13,244 bases of DNA from an uncultured Eubacteriales bacterium (GTDB taxonomy: Bacteria; Bacillota; Clostridia; UMGS1810), in assembly GCA_902493665.1 (NCBI GenBank), contig CABUQL010000013.1:1-13244 (forward strand), written 5' to 3'. Shown here piece after piece: positions 1 through 6,009 of this stretch. Every line of letters begins with the position of its first letter. The first letter of the stretch is position 1. The translations under genes and the position numbers were made by a program. The notes below the pieces were generated by a model, which searched no databases, was not told where the DNA came from, and was given only the letters and a program-made list of their open reading frames with translations.

Positions 1-477
1 CCACTGCTTAAGGTCGATTAAAAAACCTTTTGCAAGAGTATCGACAAAAAGTATGCAAAATCCGAAATTGACCTTCTGCAAAAGATTGTTTATATCGTCC
101 GTAATTTCGATCTGATTTTGAGGCAAAAGCTTTTTTTCAATAAATTTTTCAAGATTATCGCCGTTTTCGTTTGAAATATGCCTTAAATACATAAACGGCT
201 TTAAAACACACTCGTTAACACTTTCCGACGATGCAAGACCGTCGCAGATTACAAAAAAAGCGTTGTAGATTTTTTTGTCAACCGTAATTTCAAATTCGCG
301 AAACACAATATCGCCGTTGCGTTCTGCATGAAATTTGCCTTTGGCGTATTCAAGATTTTTTTTGATGCTGCTGCTTACCTTTTCCATCTCAAGAGTTTTT
401 TCAGGCTCGCCGTCCGTTTTTTCAAGATGAAAATTGTACTGCTTTTCGGGTTCTTTATATATAAGAAAATTTTTCAT
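1..477 (-). CDS. GerA/SpoVAF-family spore germination receptor subunit A, N-terminal part (runs off the left edge)
   Basis: This reading frame is open from an ATG at 475-477 to the window edge and gives 159 residues without a stop. It resembles the soluble N-terminal domain of GerAA/GerKA-type germinant receptor subunits. The family pattern is visible as DIVFREF (56-62), then a segment ending in CDGLASSESVNE (78-89) and VLKPFM (91-96), then KKLLPQ (115-120), and finally ILFVDTLAKGFLIDLKQW (142-159). These receptors sit in the inner spore membrane and respond to nutrients to start germination. The membrane-spanning half would lie beyond position 1, as would any gerC/gerB partners. A GGGAGAT Shine-Dalgarno (488-494) precedes the ATG by about 10 nt, and it lies inside a terminator-like hairpin. 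I cannot tell GerA from SpoVAF subfamilies from this part alone, nor the ligand. Confidence 0.85.
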   Translation of the reverse strand, partial: MKNFLIYKEPEKQYNFHLEKTDGEPEKTLEMEKVSSSIKKNLEYAKGKFHAERNGDIVFREFEITVDKKIYNAFFVICDGLASSESVNECVLKPFMYLRHISNENGDNLEKFIEKKLLPQNQIEITDDINNLLQKVNFGFCILFVDTLAKGFLIDLKQW

Positions 478-485
478 AAAAACAA

Positions 486-528
486 AAATCTCCCAACAAT
501 ATATTTTTAATATATTATTGAGAGATTT
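486..528 (-). terminator. Terminator-like hairpin after the serC-serA-Dabb operon, overlapping the gerA-type ribosome-binding site
   Basis: Positions 486-505 pair with 509-528 around a 3-nt loop (506-508). Read as minus-strand RNA all 20 positions pair, two of them as G-U, whereas the plus strand would have two A-C mismatches; the structure is therefore best formed in minus-strand transcripts. The stem is followed by UUGUUUUU (485-478), as in an intrinsic terminator, and then directly by the AUG at 477. The 3' arm contains the GGGAGA Shine-Dalgarno of the germination gene. It could terminate serine-operon transcripts, mask the ribosome-binding site, or do both. Confidence 0.7.
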
Positions 529-543
529 AATGCTAATTATACA

Positions 544-571
544 AATTATGATTAAACTTCATAATCTATGC
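544..571 (-). promoter_or_regulatory. Possible forespore-type (sigma-G-like) promoter for the gerA-type gene
   Basis: On the minus strand GCATA (567-571) is followed after 16 nt by CATAATT (544-550), close to the sigma-G pattern GHATR-N17/18-CATWHTA, but the spacer is one short and the last base is off. Germinant receptor genes are normally sigma-G dependent, so such a promoter is expected somewhere here. A vegetative-like TATAAT also occurs at 536-541 without a good -35 element. The call is weak. Part of the element overlaps the end of the Dabb gene. Confidence 0.3.
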
Positions 572-848
572 ATACTCTGTCGCATATAAGAGTCTTTACA
601 ATTTCTTTGATTTCAAGATGAAGCGAATGCGTTTGATATGCTTTTTCGGCTTCTTTTGATTCAAACACCGAGTTTAGGCACATATCATAATTTCCGCCGT
701 TGTAGTTAAGACCTACTTCAGCCTCCAAAAGGCCGTCTATCTTACCTATAAGATTTGCAAACTTTCCTCTGAGTATTTCAACTTTTTCAATAAGCTTTTC
801 GTCTTTTACCTCGTCTTTAAGCTTCCAGAAAATTATGTGTTTTACCAT
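552..848 (-). CDS. Dabb (stress-responsive alpha/beta barrel) domain protein
   Basis: This encodes a 98-residue single-domain protein. Its start MVKHIIFWKLKDEV matches the Dabb family opening, in which a conserved His (here H4) is followed by a hydrophobic strand and a Lys-rich stretch. The remainder fits the alternating beta/alpha ferredoxin-like fold, ending in CIDYEV. Such proteins form small dimeric barrels; some are enzymes (olivetolic acid cyclase in plants), but most bacterial members have no known role. The gene starts 18 nt after the serA stop behind a perfect GGAGGA (856-861) seven nt from the ATG, so it is almost certainly the third gene of the serine operon. That position suggests a link to serine or phosphohydroxypyruvate metabolism, but nothing in the protein itself shows a substrate. 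Confidence 0.85.
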   Translation of the reverse strand: MVKHIIFWKLKDEVKDEKLIEKVEILRGKFANLIGKIDGLLEAEVGLNYNGGNYDMCLNSVFESKEAEKAYQTHSLHLEIKEIVKTLICDRVCIDYEV

Positions 849-866
849 TTTTTAATCCTCCGAAGA

Positions 867-2033
867 TTATTTTATAACTCTTACTTTGTAAACGTTTTCA
901 AGTTTTTCAAGCTCGTCGATTATTTCGGGTTTGATTTCATGGTCTAAATCAATTATTGTGTATGCTGCGTCTTTTTTGCTCTTGTTAAGCATATTTGTAA
1001 TGTTTATGCCGCATTTTGAAATTGCATTTGAAAAGCTTGTTAAACAGTTCGGCACATTTTTGTGAGCGATTGTAACACGCAAAGTTCCTTCGCGTGCAAG
1101 CGAGCAGTTCGGGAAGTTTACAGAATTTACAATGTTTCCGTCGATTAAGAAGTTCATAAGCTCAACCGCAGCCATTTTTGCACAGTTATCCTCAGATTCT
1201 TCCGTAGACGCACCAAGATGCGGTATGCATACCGTATTTTTCATTTTAAGAGTTTCTTCGTCCGGGAAATCCGTAACGTAGCAAGCAACAGTTTCGTTTT
1301 CGAGCGCTTCTTTCAAATCAGCATCGCAAACAAGACCGCCTCTTGAGAAGTTTAATAATCTTACGCCTTTTTTCATAATTGCAAAAGCGTCTTTATTAAC
1401 CATATTCTTTGTGCTGTCGTTAAGCGGAACGTGAATTGTAATGTAATCGCACTGCGCAAATATATCATTTACATCCGAAGCTTTTTTTATGTGTCTCGAA
1501 AGCCCCCATGCAGCGTCAACCGAAATATACGGGTCATATCCTATAACCTCCATACCGAGATGGATTGCGGCATTTGCAACCATAACACCGATTGCGCCAA
1601 GACCTATAACGCCGAGTTTTTTGCCTTCGATTTCAGGCCCTGCAAACTGACTTTTTCCTTTTTCAACAAGTTTGCCGACATTTTCGCCTTCGCCGGCCAA
1701 AGTTTTTGCCCAGTTTATACCGTCGGAAATTTTTCTTGATGCAAGGAAAAGTCCTGCAAGTGTAAGCTCTTTAACAGCATTTGCGTTTGCACCGGGAGTA
1801 TTAAATACAACAATACCTTTTTCCGTGCATTTGTCAATCGGGATATTGTTTGTTCCGGCACCTGCTCTTGCAACTGCCTTCAAATTGCTTTCGAGCTCCA
1901 TATCGTGCATATTGAAACTTCTGAGAATTATTCCGTCAGGATTTTTAACATCATCGCTTACCGCAAAAACGTTTTTGTCAAGCTTGTCCGTTCCGCAGGC
2001 AGCAATTTTATTTAAAGTTAAAATATTATACAT
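867..2033 (-). CDS. serA: D-3-phosphoglycerate dehydrogenase with C-terminal ACT domain
   Basis: This enzyme oxidises 3-phosphoglycerate to 3-phosphohydroxypyruvate with NAD+, the first step of serine synthesis. The 388-residue protein shows RAGAGTNNIP (56-65), the Rossmann glycine motif GLGAIG (144-149) followed by an acidic residue near 167 (YDPY), the SRGG segment with catalytic R231, the probable catalytic E259 and H272 in PHLGAST. An ACT domain fills roughly residues 317-388 and suggests feedback control, probably by serine. It is shorter than E. coli SerA (about 410 aa), mainly at the N-terminus. The gene begins 13 nt after serC, and its GGGG Shine-Dalgarno (2043-2046) directly abuts the serC stop, so translation is probably coupled. 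The ATG at 2031-2033 is about 9 nt from that site. No serB-type phosphatase is in the window. Confidence 0.96.
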   Translation of the reverse strand: MYNILTLNKIAACGTDKLDKNVFAVSDDVKNPDGIILRSFNMHDMELESNLKAVARAGAGTNNIPIDKCTEKGIVVFNTPGANANAVKELTLAGLFLASRKISDGINWAKTLAGEGENVGKLVEKGKSQFAGPEIEGKKLGVIGLGAIGVMVANAAIHLGMEVIGYDPYISVDAAWGLSRHIKKASDVNDIFAQCDYITIHVPLNDSTKNMVNKDAFAIMKKGVRLLNFSRGGLVCDADLKEALENETVACYVTDFPDEETLKMKNTVCIPHLGASTEESEDNCAKMAAVELMNFLIDGNIVNSVNFPNCSLAREGTLRVTIAHKNVPNCLTSFSNAISKCGINITNMLNKSKKDAAYTIIDLDHEIKPEIIDELEKLENVYKVRVIK

Positions 2034-2046
2034 TTAATATAACCCC

Positions 2047-3129
2047 TTATTTGTTTTCTGTTTCAAATTTTTTCATAAATTCAACAAGCGCCTTAACACC
2101 TTCAACAGGCATAGCGTTGTAAATACTTGCTCTCATACCGCCGACTGTTCTGTGACCTTTAAGGTTTACAAGACCTGCTTCTTTTGCTTCTTTAACAAAT
2201 TTAGCATTGAGTTCGTCACTGTCGGTAACAAACGGTACATTCATAAGCGAACGGTCTTCTTTAACAACAGTACCTTTAAACATTTTTGAATTGTCAAGAT
2301 AATCGTACAAAAGACCTGCTTTATATTCGTTGATTTTCTGAATTTCTTTTATGCCGCCAAGTTCTTTAAGCCATTCGCACACAAGTTTGCAGATGTAAAT
2401 TGTGTATGTCGGGGGCGTGTTGAACATTGAACCGTTTTCGCTGTGTGTTTTGTAGTTGAGCATAGTCGGCGTAATGTCCATTGCGTTTCCGATGAGGTCA
2501 TCGCGTACGATTGCAACCGTAACACCTGCAGGCGCCATATTTTTCTGTGCGCCGGCATAAATAATGCCGAATTTGTTTACGTCAACTTCTTCACTCAAAA
2601 TGCAAGATGACATATCGGCAACAAGAGGCACGTTTCCTACATCGGGCACTTTTTTGTATTTTGTTCCGTAGATTGTGTTGTTGTATGTAATATGAACATA
2701 ATCCGCATCTTTGTCAAACATATCGGCGCTGAGTTTCGGAATATAGTTAAACACTTTGTCTTCCGAAGAAGCAACAATGTTAACATTTCCGTATCTTGCG
2801 GCTTCTTTTGCGGCTTTTTTTGCCCAAACGCCCGTAAGAACGTAGTCAGCTTTTTTCTTATCTGTGTAAAGATTAAGCGGCACCATTGCAAATTGTGTTG
2901 AAGCTCCGCCCTGAAGAAACAGCACTTTGTAATTGTCGCCGATGTTTAAAAGCTGTCGTAAAAGAGCTTCGCATTCGTCTATAATCGCCTGATAGTCGGA
3001 CGAGCGGTGGCTCATTTCCATAACTGACATTCCTGAATTTCCGTAAACAACCAATTCTTTCTGTGCTTTTTCAAGCACGGGTAACGGCAGACAAGAAGGT
3101 CCTGCCGAAAAATTAAATACTCTATCCAC
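2047..3129 (-). CDS. serC: Phosphoserine aminotransferase
   Basis: SerC converts 3-phosphohydroxypyruvate and glutamate to phosphoserine and 2-oxoglutarate, the second step of serine synthesis, using pyridoxal phosphate. I place the start at the GTG 3127-3129, giving 360 residues that begin MDRVFNFSAGP, because the sequence just upstream is a perfect GGAGG (3137-3141) 7 nt away; a TTG further upstream at 3144 would translate the Shine-Dalgarno itself. In this numbering the PLP lysine is K196 in AGAQKN; SHR (39-41 region), GGAS (74-77), W102 and D172 match the cofactor-binding positions of the E. coli enzyme (362 aa). The gene is first in the serC-serA-Dabb operon, under a strong promoter at 3175-3204. 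Confidence 0.96.
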   Translation of the reverse strand: MDRVFNFSAGPSCLPLPVLEKAQKELVVYGNSGMSVMEMSHRSSDYQAIIDECEALLRQLLNIGDNYKVLFLQGGASTQFAMVPLNLYTDKKKADYVLTGVWAKKAAKEAARYGNVNIVASSEDKVFNYIPKLSADMFDKDADYVHITYNNTIYGTKYKKVPDVGNVPLVADMSSCILSEEVDVNKFGIIYAGAQKNMAPAGVTVAIVRDDLIGNAMDITPTMLNYKTHSENGSMFNTPPTYTIYICKLVCEWLKELGGIKEIQKINEYKAGLLYDYLDNSKMFKGTVVKEDRSLMNVPFVTDSDELNAKFVKEAKEAGLVNLKGHRTVGGMRASIYNAMPVEGVKALVEFMKKFETENK

Positions 3130-3174
3130 TATCTTTCCTCCCAAAAAATATAATATAAATAAATATTAACTTAA

Positions 3175-3204
3175 ATTATACCACTGTTTACTATAGTAAG
3201 TCAA
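3175..3204 (-). promoter_or_regulatory. Sigma-A promoter of the serC-serA operon
   Basis: On the minus strand TTGACT (3199-3204) is separated by 18 nt from TATAAT (3175-3180), with an extended TGg just before the -10. Transcription would begin near 3168, giving a leader of about 40 nt before the serC GTG. The spacer carries a 12-bp palindrome, listed separately. Confidence 0.8.
3188..3199. promoter_or_regulatory. Perfect 12-bp palindrome in the serC promoter spacer (candidate operator)
   Basis: TTACTATAGTAA is its own reverse complement. It lies between the -35 and -10 elements and overlaps the last base of the -35, where a bound repressor would block RNA polymerase. No obvious cognate regulator is encoded nearby: the adjacent XRE gene has different palindromes at its own promoter. 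The function is inferred from position only. Confidence 0.45.
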
Positions 3205-3258
3205 TTAAAACTTCAAAAAATGACAATTTTTTAACAATGCGCTGAAAATAATTTAATT

Positions 3259-3483
3259 TTATTCAAATAAATCTTCATATTTGATTTTAAGAATATTTTT
3301 AACCGTCATTATTTCATCAGCATAAATATGCCTTTGACCGACTTCTATTTTTGCAAGTGCGCTGCGTGTCACATCGCACCCTTCTGTCTGCATTTTTGCC
3401 GCAAGCTGCTCCTGTGTGTATTTTGCTCTTATTCTTGCCGCTCTTAACTTTTCTCCGAATCTCTTTTCATAATCTGCATTCAT
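3259..3483 (-). CDS. XRE/Cro-family transcriptional regulator, 74 aa
   Basis: This small protein is essentially one helix-turn-helix domain of the lambda Cro/C1 type. Helix 2 is around TQEQLAAKMQ (23-32) and the recognition helix region around VTRSALAKIEVGQR (38-51), with the typical closing helix NILKIKYEDLF (63-73). No ligand-binding domain follows. I place the start at the ATG 3481-3483, preceded by GAGGAG (3490-3495) at 6 nt; an in-frame GTG at 3504 would put the Shine-Dalgarno inside the gene. It is divergent from the SLOG gene, and related palindromes lie at both promoters, so I infer that it represses itself and its neighbour. No GC-rich terminator separates its end from the serC promoter 55 nt downstream; an all-A/T hairpin at 3215-3232 is the only candidate. 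Confidence 0.88.
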   Translation of the reverse strand: MNADYEKRFGEKLRAARIRAKYTQEQLAAKMQTEGCDVTRSALAKIEVGQRHIYADEIMTVKNILKIKYEDLFE

Positions 3484-3500
3484 AATAATCTCCTCATTTT

Positions 3501-3516
3501 GCACCTATATAGGAAT
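3501..3516. promoter_or_regulatory. Candidate operator O2 in the XRE gene leader
   Basis: GCACCTATATAGGAAT has a perfect 10-bp core palindrome at 3504-3513 and shares GCACyTATATArG with O1 (11 of the first 13 positions). It lies just downstream of the minus-strand TATAAT (3527-3532) and upstream of the XRE ribosome-binding site, a position suited to autorepression. Confidence 0.5.
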
Positions 3517-3523
3517 ATTTTTG

Positions 3524-3552
3524 TTGATTATACAATCATTTTGTGCTATAAT
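3524..3552 (+). promoter_or_regulatory. Sigma-A promoter of the SLOG gene, overlapping a divergent -10
   Basis: TTGATT (3524-3529), 17 nt, then TATAAT (3547-3552) form a good plus-strand promoter about 32 nt upstream of the SLOG ATG. Within its -35/spacer region a TATAAT for the minus strand (3527-3532) probably serves the XRE gene, although I see no good minus -35; that element would overlap O1. Confidence 0.72.
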
Positions 3553-3553
3553 T

Positions 3554-3569
3554 GCACTTATATAAGTGC
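3554..3569. promoter_or_regulatory. Perfect 16-bp palindrome O1 at the SLOG gene transcription start (candidate operator)
   Basis: GCACTTATATAAGTGC is a perfect inverted repeat beginning one base after the -10 element, so it covers the expected transcription start. It matches O2 in its left half and centre. XRE/Cro dimers bind inverted repeats of about this size, so the neighbouring 74-aa regulator is the obvious candidate. A fold-back in RNA is less likely to matter because it would be at the extreme 5' end. Confidence 0.6.
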
Positions 3570-3583
3570 GATGAGGAATATAT

Positions 3584-4006
3584 ATGAATTGTTATTTTAT
3601 AGGTCACAGAGATGCAAAGGGAATTGAGAATATCATTGAGCGCAATATTAACCTTCTTTTAAAATCCGGCATAACCGATTTTTACAGCGGAGGTTCAGGA
3701 AATTTTGACACATTGTGTGAAAAAGCAGTTAAAAACCTCGGCGGCAAAATTACTTTTGTTCCTTACAACATCAGCCAAATACATAGTTCTTCAAATATTA
3801 TTTTTGACAAAATTATTCTTCCTTTCGGAAACAAACCATATTCAAAATATGATATTCCCAACAGAAATAAATGGTTAGTGGATCATTGTGACGTAATGCT
3901 ATGTTATGTTTATAAAAACGGCGGAGCCAAAAAAACTTTAGACTATGCTGAAAAATCAAATAAGAAAATATTAAACATTGCTGATGAATTGCAAATTATT
4001 TATTAA
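3584..4006 (+). CDS. SLOG-superfamily (DUF1273/YpsA-like) protein, 140 aa
   Basis: The protein begins MNCYFIGHRD and carries FYSGGSGNFDTL (33-44), a glycine-rich loop after the second strand, then NRNKWLVDHCDVMLCYV (93-109) and GGAKKTLDYAEKSNKKIL (113-130). This order (GHR at the first strand, GG-x-G-x-D loop, R-N-x-x-I/L-V-D, GGA near the end) is that of Rossmann-like SLOG proteins, thought to bind nucleotides or nucleotide-derived ligands; the family also includes DprA and LOG-type hydrolases. No partner domain is fused. It starts 6 nt after GAGGA (3573-3577) and is divergent from the XRE gene, with which it shares operators. The exact ligand and role are unknown. A defence or signalling role is possible only by analogy with other SLOG proteins. 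Confidence 0.75.
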   Translation: MNCYFIGHRDAKGIENIIERNINLLLKSGITDFYSGGSGNFDTLCEKAVKNLGGKITFVPYNISQIHSSSNIIFDKIILPFGNKPYSKYDIPNRNKWLVDHCDVMLCYVYKNGGAKKTLDYAEKSNKKILNIADELQIIY

Positions 4007-4023
4007 TATTTTCAAAAAAAGTG

Positions 4024-4052
4024 TTTATTTTTAAAATTAATTGTGATATAAT
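4024..4052 (+). promoter_or_regulatory. Extended -10 promoter upstream of the RNase J gene
   Basis: TATAAT (4047-4052) is preceded by TGa, forming an extended -10; the -35 at 4024-4029 (TTTATT) is poor. Transcription would begin near 4059, leaving a leader of about 155-160 nt before the GTG start. Confidence 0.6.
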
Positions 4053-4059
4053 ATATATG

Positions 4060-4217
4060 AATGTTGTGAACGGCGTATTATTTTATTTTTAAAAAAAGCC
4101 TTAAAGGGCTTTTAACTATTGTTATCGGACGGATTTTAATTTAACATAACAAGAACATCGATTTACATATTTATTATGTAAGTCTTTATGTTGTTGCAAA
4201 AAAACGGAGGTTATAGA
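4060..4217 (+). promoter_or_regulatory. Structured 5' leader of the RNase J mRNA
   Basis: This gene-free stretch can fold in two places. A 7-bp hairpin pairs 4094-4100 with 4107-4113; its plus-strand 3' flank is not U-rich, but read on the minus strand it is followed by seven T residues. Further on, 4163-4169 pairs with 4175-4181 and this is enclosed by a second arm, 4143-4149 with 4186-4192. The nested fold ends about 13 nt before the GGAGG (4206-4210). No known riboswitch core was recognised. RNase J and RNase E messages are autoregulated in some bacteria, so a decay or autoregulation element is possible. Confidence 0.35.
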
Positions 4218-5879
4218 GTGAAGAAAAAAAATAAACTGAAAATCATTCCGCTCGGCGGAGTTCACGAAATCGGAAAAAATATGACCGTTTTTGAATACGG
4301 CAACGATATCGTGGTTCTCGACTGCGGTATGGCATTTCCCGATGAAGAAATGCCGGGAATAGATTTTGTTATTCCCGATTTTTCATATCTTGAAAAACAT
4401 AAAGAAAAGGTCAGAGCCGTTGTAATTACACACGGACACGAAGACCACATCGGCGCATTGCCTTTCTTTTTAAAAGAAATAAACGTTCCCGTTTACGGAA
4501 CAAACCTTACGCTCGGTCTTGTTCAGAATAAGCTTAAGGAACACGGACTTCTTTCAAAAGCAAAACTAAAAAGAGTAAATGCCGGAGATGTTTTTAAAGC
4601 AGGCTGCTTTTCATTTGAAGTTATACGCACAAATCACAGCATTGCGGACGCAGTTGCTTATGCCATAAAAACACCGGTCGGAACTATTGTTCACACAGGC
4701 GACTTTAAAATCGACACCACACCGATAAGCGGTGAAATGATTGACCTTGCAAGATTCGGCGAACTCGGAAAACAAGGTGTGCTTGCTCTTATGAGCGACA
4801 GCACAAACGTTGAACGCCCCGGATACACAATGAGCGAGAGAACTGTCGGTTCAACGCTTAACAATGTTTTCGGCGCAACGAAAAAAAGAATAATAATTGC
4901 AACTTTTGCGTCAAACGTTCACAGAGTTCAGCAAATAATAAATGCGGCTCACAAGTGCGGAAGAAAAGTTGCCGTATCAGGCAGAAGCATGGTAAACGTG
5001 CTTGAGGTTGCAACAAATCTCGGCTACACCACAATCCCCGACGGTGTGCTTATAAGTATTGACGATATTAAAAAATACCGTCCGAGCCAGCTTGTAATTA
5101 TTACAACGGGCAGTCAGGGCGAACCTATGAGCGCACTTTACAGAATGGCATTTTCCGACCACAGAAAAGTTGAAATCACGAAAAACGATTTGGTTGTTGT
5201 GTCGGCAAACCCTATCCCCGGAAACGAAAAGCTTGTTTCAAACGTTATAAACGAGCTGTTTAAAAAAGGTGCGGAAGTTATTTACGACGATTCAAATATG
5301 CACGTTTCGGGTCACGCCTGCCAGGAGGAGCTTAAAATAATTTTAGCACTCACAAAACCGAAATATTTTATACCGGTTCACGGCGAATACAGACACCTTA
5401 AAATCCATGCTGACCTCGGAAATCTTATGGGAATAGACAAGAAAAATATTTTCATAACTGATATCGGGAAAGTGCTTGAAATAACAAACGAAGGTGCAAA
5501 ATGGGGCGGAATTGTTCCGTCGGGAAAAGTGCTTGTTGACGGTCTTGGCGTCGGCGATGTAGGAAATATTGTGCTTCGTGACAGAAAACACCTTGCGCAG
5601 GACGGTCTTATTGTTATAATCAGTACAATCTGTGCCGAAACACACCAAATTGTTTCGGGACCTGCGGTAATATCAAGAGGATTTGTTTATGTCCGCGAGT
5701 CTGAAACACTTATGGAGGAAATCGAGCACATTTCAAGAGCATGCATTGAAAACTGCCTTGAAAACAATGTTCGTGACTGGTCTACAATTAAAAACACCAT
5801 GAAATCAAAAGTTTCCGACCACATATACCACAACACAAAAAGAAATCCGATGATTCTTCCTGTTATTATGGAAGTTTGA
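4218..5879 (+). CDS. Ribonuclease J (metallo-beta-lactamase/beta-CASP nuclease)
   Basis: RNase J is the 5'-to-3' exonuclease and endonuclease central to mRNA decay and rRNA maturation in Firmicutes. I start at the GTG 4218-4220, 7 nt after GGAGG (4206-4210), giving 553 residues, close to B. subtilis RNase J1 (555 aa); an ATG at 4188 lies upstream of that site. The opening KIIPLGGVHEIGKNM is typical. The zinc-binding HGHEDH is at 72-77, HTGDF at 159-163, a beta-CASP SGRSM segment follows in the middle, and the VHGEYRHL motif has H388. The C-terminal domain after about 460 is complete and ends at a strong terminator. Only one copy is in view, so J1 and J2 cannot be distinguished. It is transcribed alone. 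Confidence 0.95.
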   Translation: MKKKNKLKIIPLGGVHEIGKNMTVFEYGNDIVVLDCGMAFPDEEMPGIDFVIPDFSYLEKHKEKVRAVVITHGHEDHIGALPFFLKEINVPVYGTNLTLGLVQNKLKEHGLLSKAKLKRVNAGDVFKAGCFSFEVIRTNHSIADAVAYAIKTPVGTIVHTGDFKIDTTPISGEMIDLARFGELGKQGVLALMSDSTNVERPGYTMSERTVGSTLNNVFGATKKRIIIATFASNVHRVQQIINAAHKCGRKVAVSGRSMVNVLEVATNLGYTTIPDGVLISIDDIKKYRPSQLVIITTGSQGEPMSALYRMAFSDHRKVEITKNDLVVVSANPIPGNEKLVSNVINELFKKGAEVIYDDSNMHVSGHACQEELKIILALTKPKYFIPVHGEYRHLKIHADLGNLMGIDKKNIFITDIGKVLEITNEGAKWGGIVPSGKVLVDGLGVGDVGNIVLRDRKHLAQDGLIVIISTICAETHQIVSGPAVISRGFVYVRESETLMEEIEHISRACIENCLENNVRDWSTIKNTMKSKVSDHIYHNTKRNPMILPVIMEV

Positions 5880-5899
5880 TTTAAAACAAAGCAAAAATT

Positions 5900-5927
5900 A
5901 AGACGGTGCAAAATGCACCGTCTTTTT
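5900..5927. terminator. Bidirectional terminator between the convergent RNase J and serpin genes
   Basis: AAGACGGTGCA (5900-5910) pairs perfectly with TGCACCGTCTT (5914-5924) around an AAA loop and is followed by T residues on the plus strand. On the minus strand the same stem is followed by AATTTTTG. It therefore can stop transcription from both converging genes; the serpin stop codon is about 85 nt away. Confidence 0.92.
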
Positions 5928-6009
5928 ATGTGTGTCAAAGATGAAGAAAGGATTTTATGTTAATTTAAATATTGAAAAAGCGGAATTTTAAAACATCGTT
6001 TTTTGCATT

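Noticed and set aside
328..510. A 60-residue plus-strand frame rich in Phe and Lys opposite the germination gene
   Set aside because: It lies antisense to a convincing GerA-type coding frame, has no Shine-Dalgarno, and its composition is what the complement of an AT-rich gene produces.
539..553. A 15-base stretch shared between the gerA upstream region and the fusion-gene promoter (9995-10009)
   Set aside because: In AT-rich intergenic DNA a match of this length between two places in 13 kb is close to chance, and the two genes have no obvious shared regulation.
3130..3144. A five-codon N-terminal extension of SerC from a TTG
   Set aside because: Those codons are the GGAGGAAAG ribosome-binding site itself; the GTG at 3127-3129 gives the standard SerC N-terminus and length.
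3215..3232. An A/T-only inverted repeat between the XRE gene and the serC promoter as a terminator
   Set aside because: The stem has no G-C pairs and the loop is only 4 nt, so it would be too weak; readthrough into the serine operon cannot be excluded.
4057..4092. An 11-codon frame (ATG to TAA) in the RNase J leader as a possible leader peptide
   Set aside because: Its ATG is at or before the predicted transcription start, it has no ribosome-binding site, and its codons show no runs that suggest attenuation.
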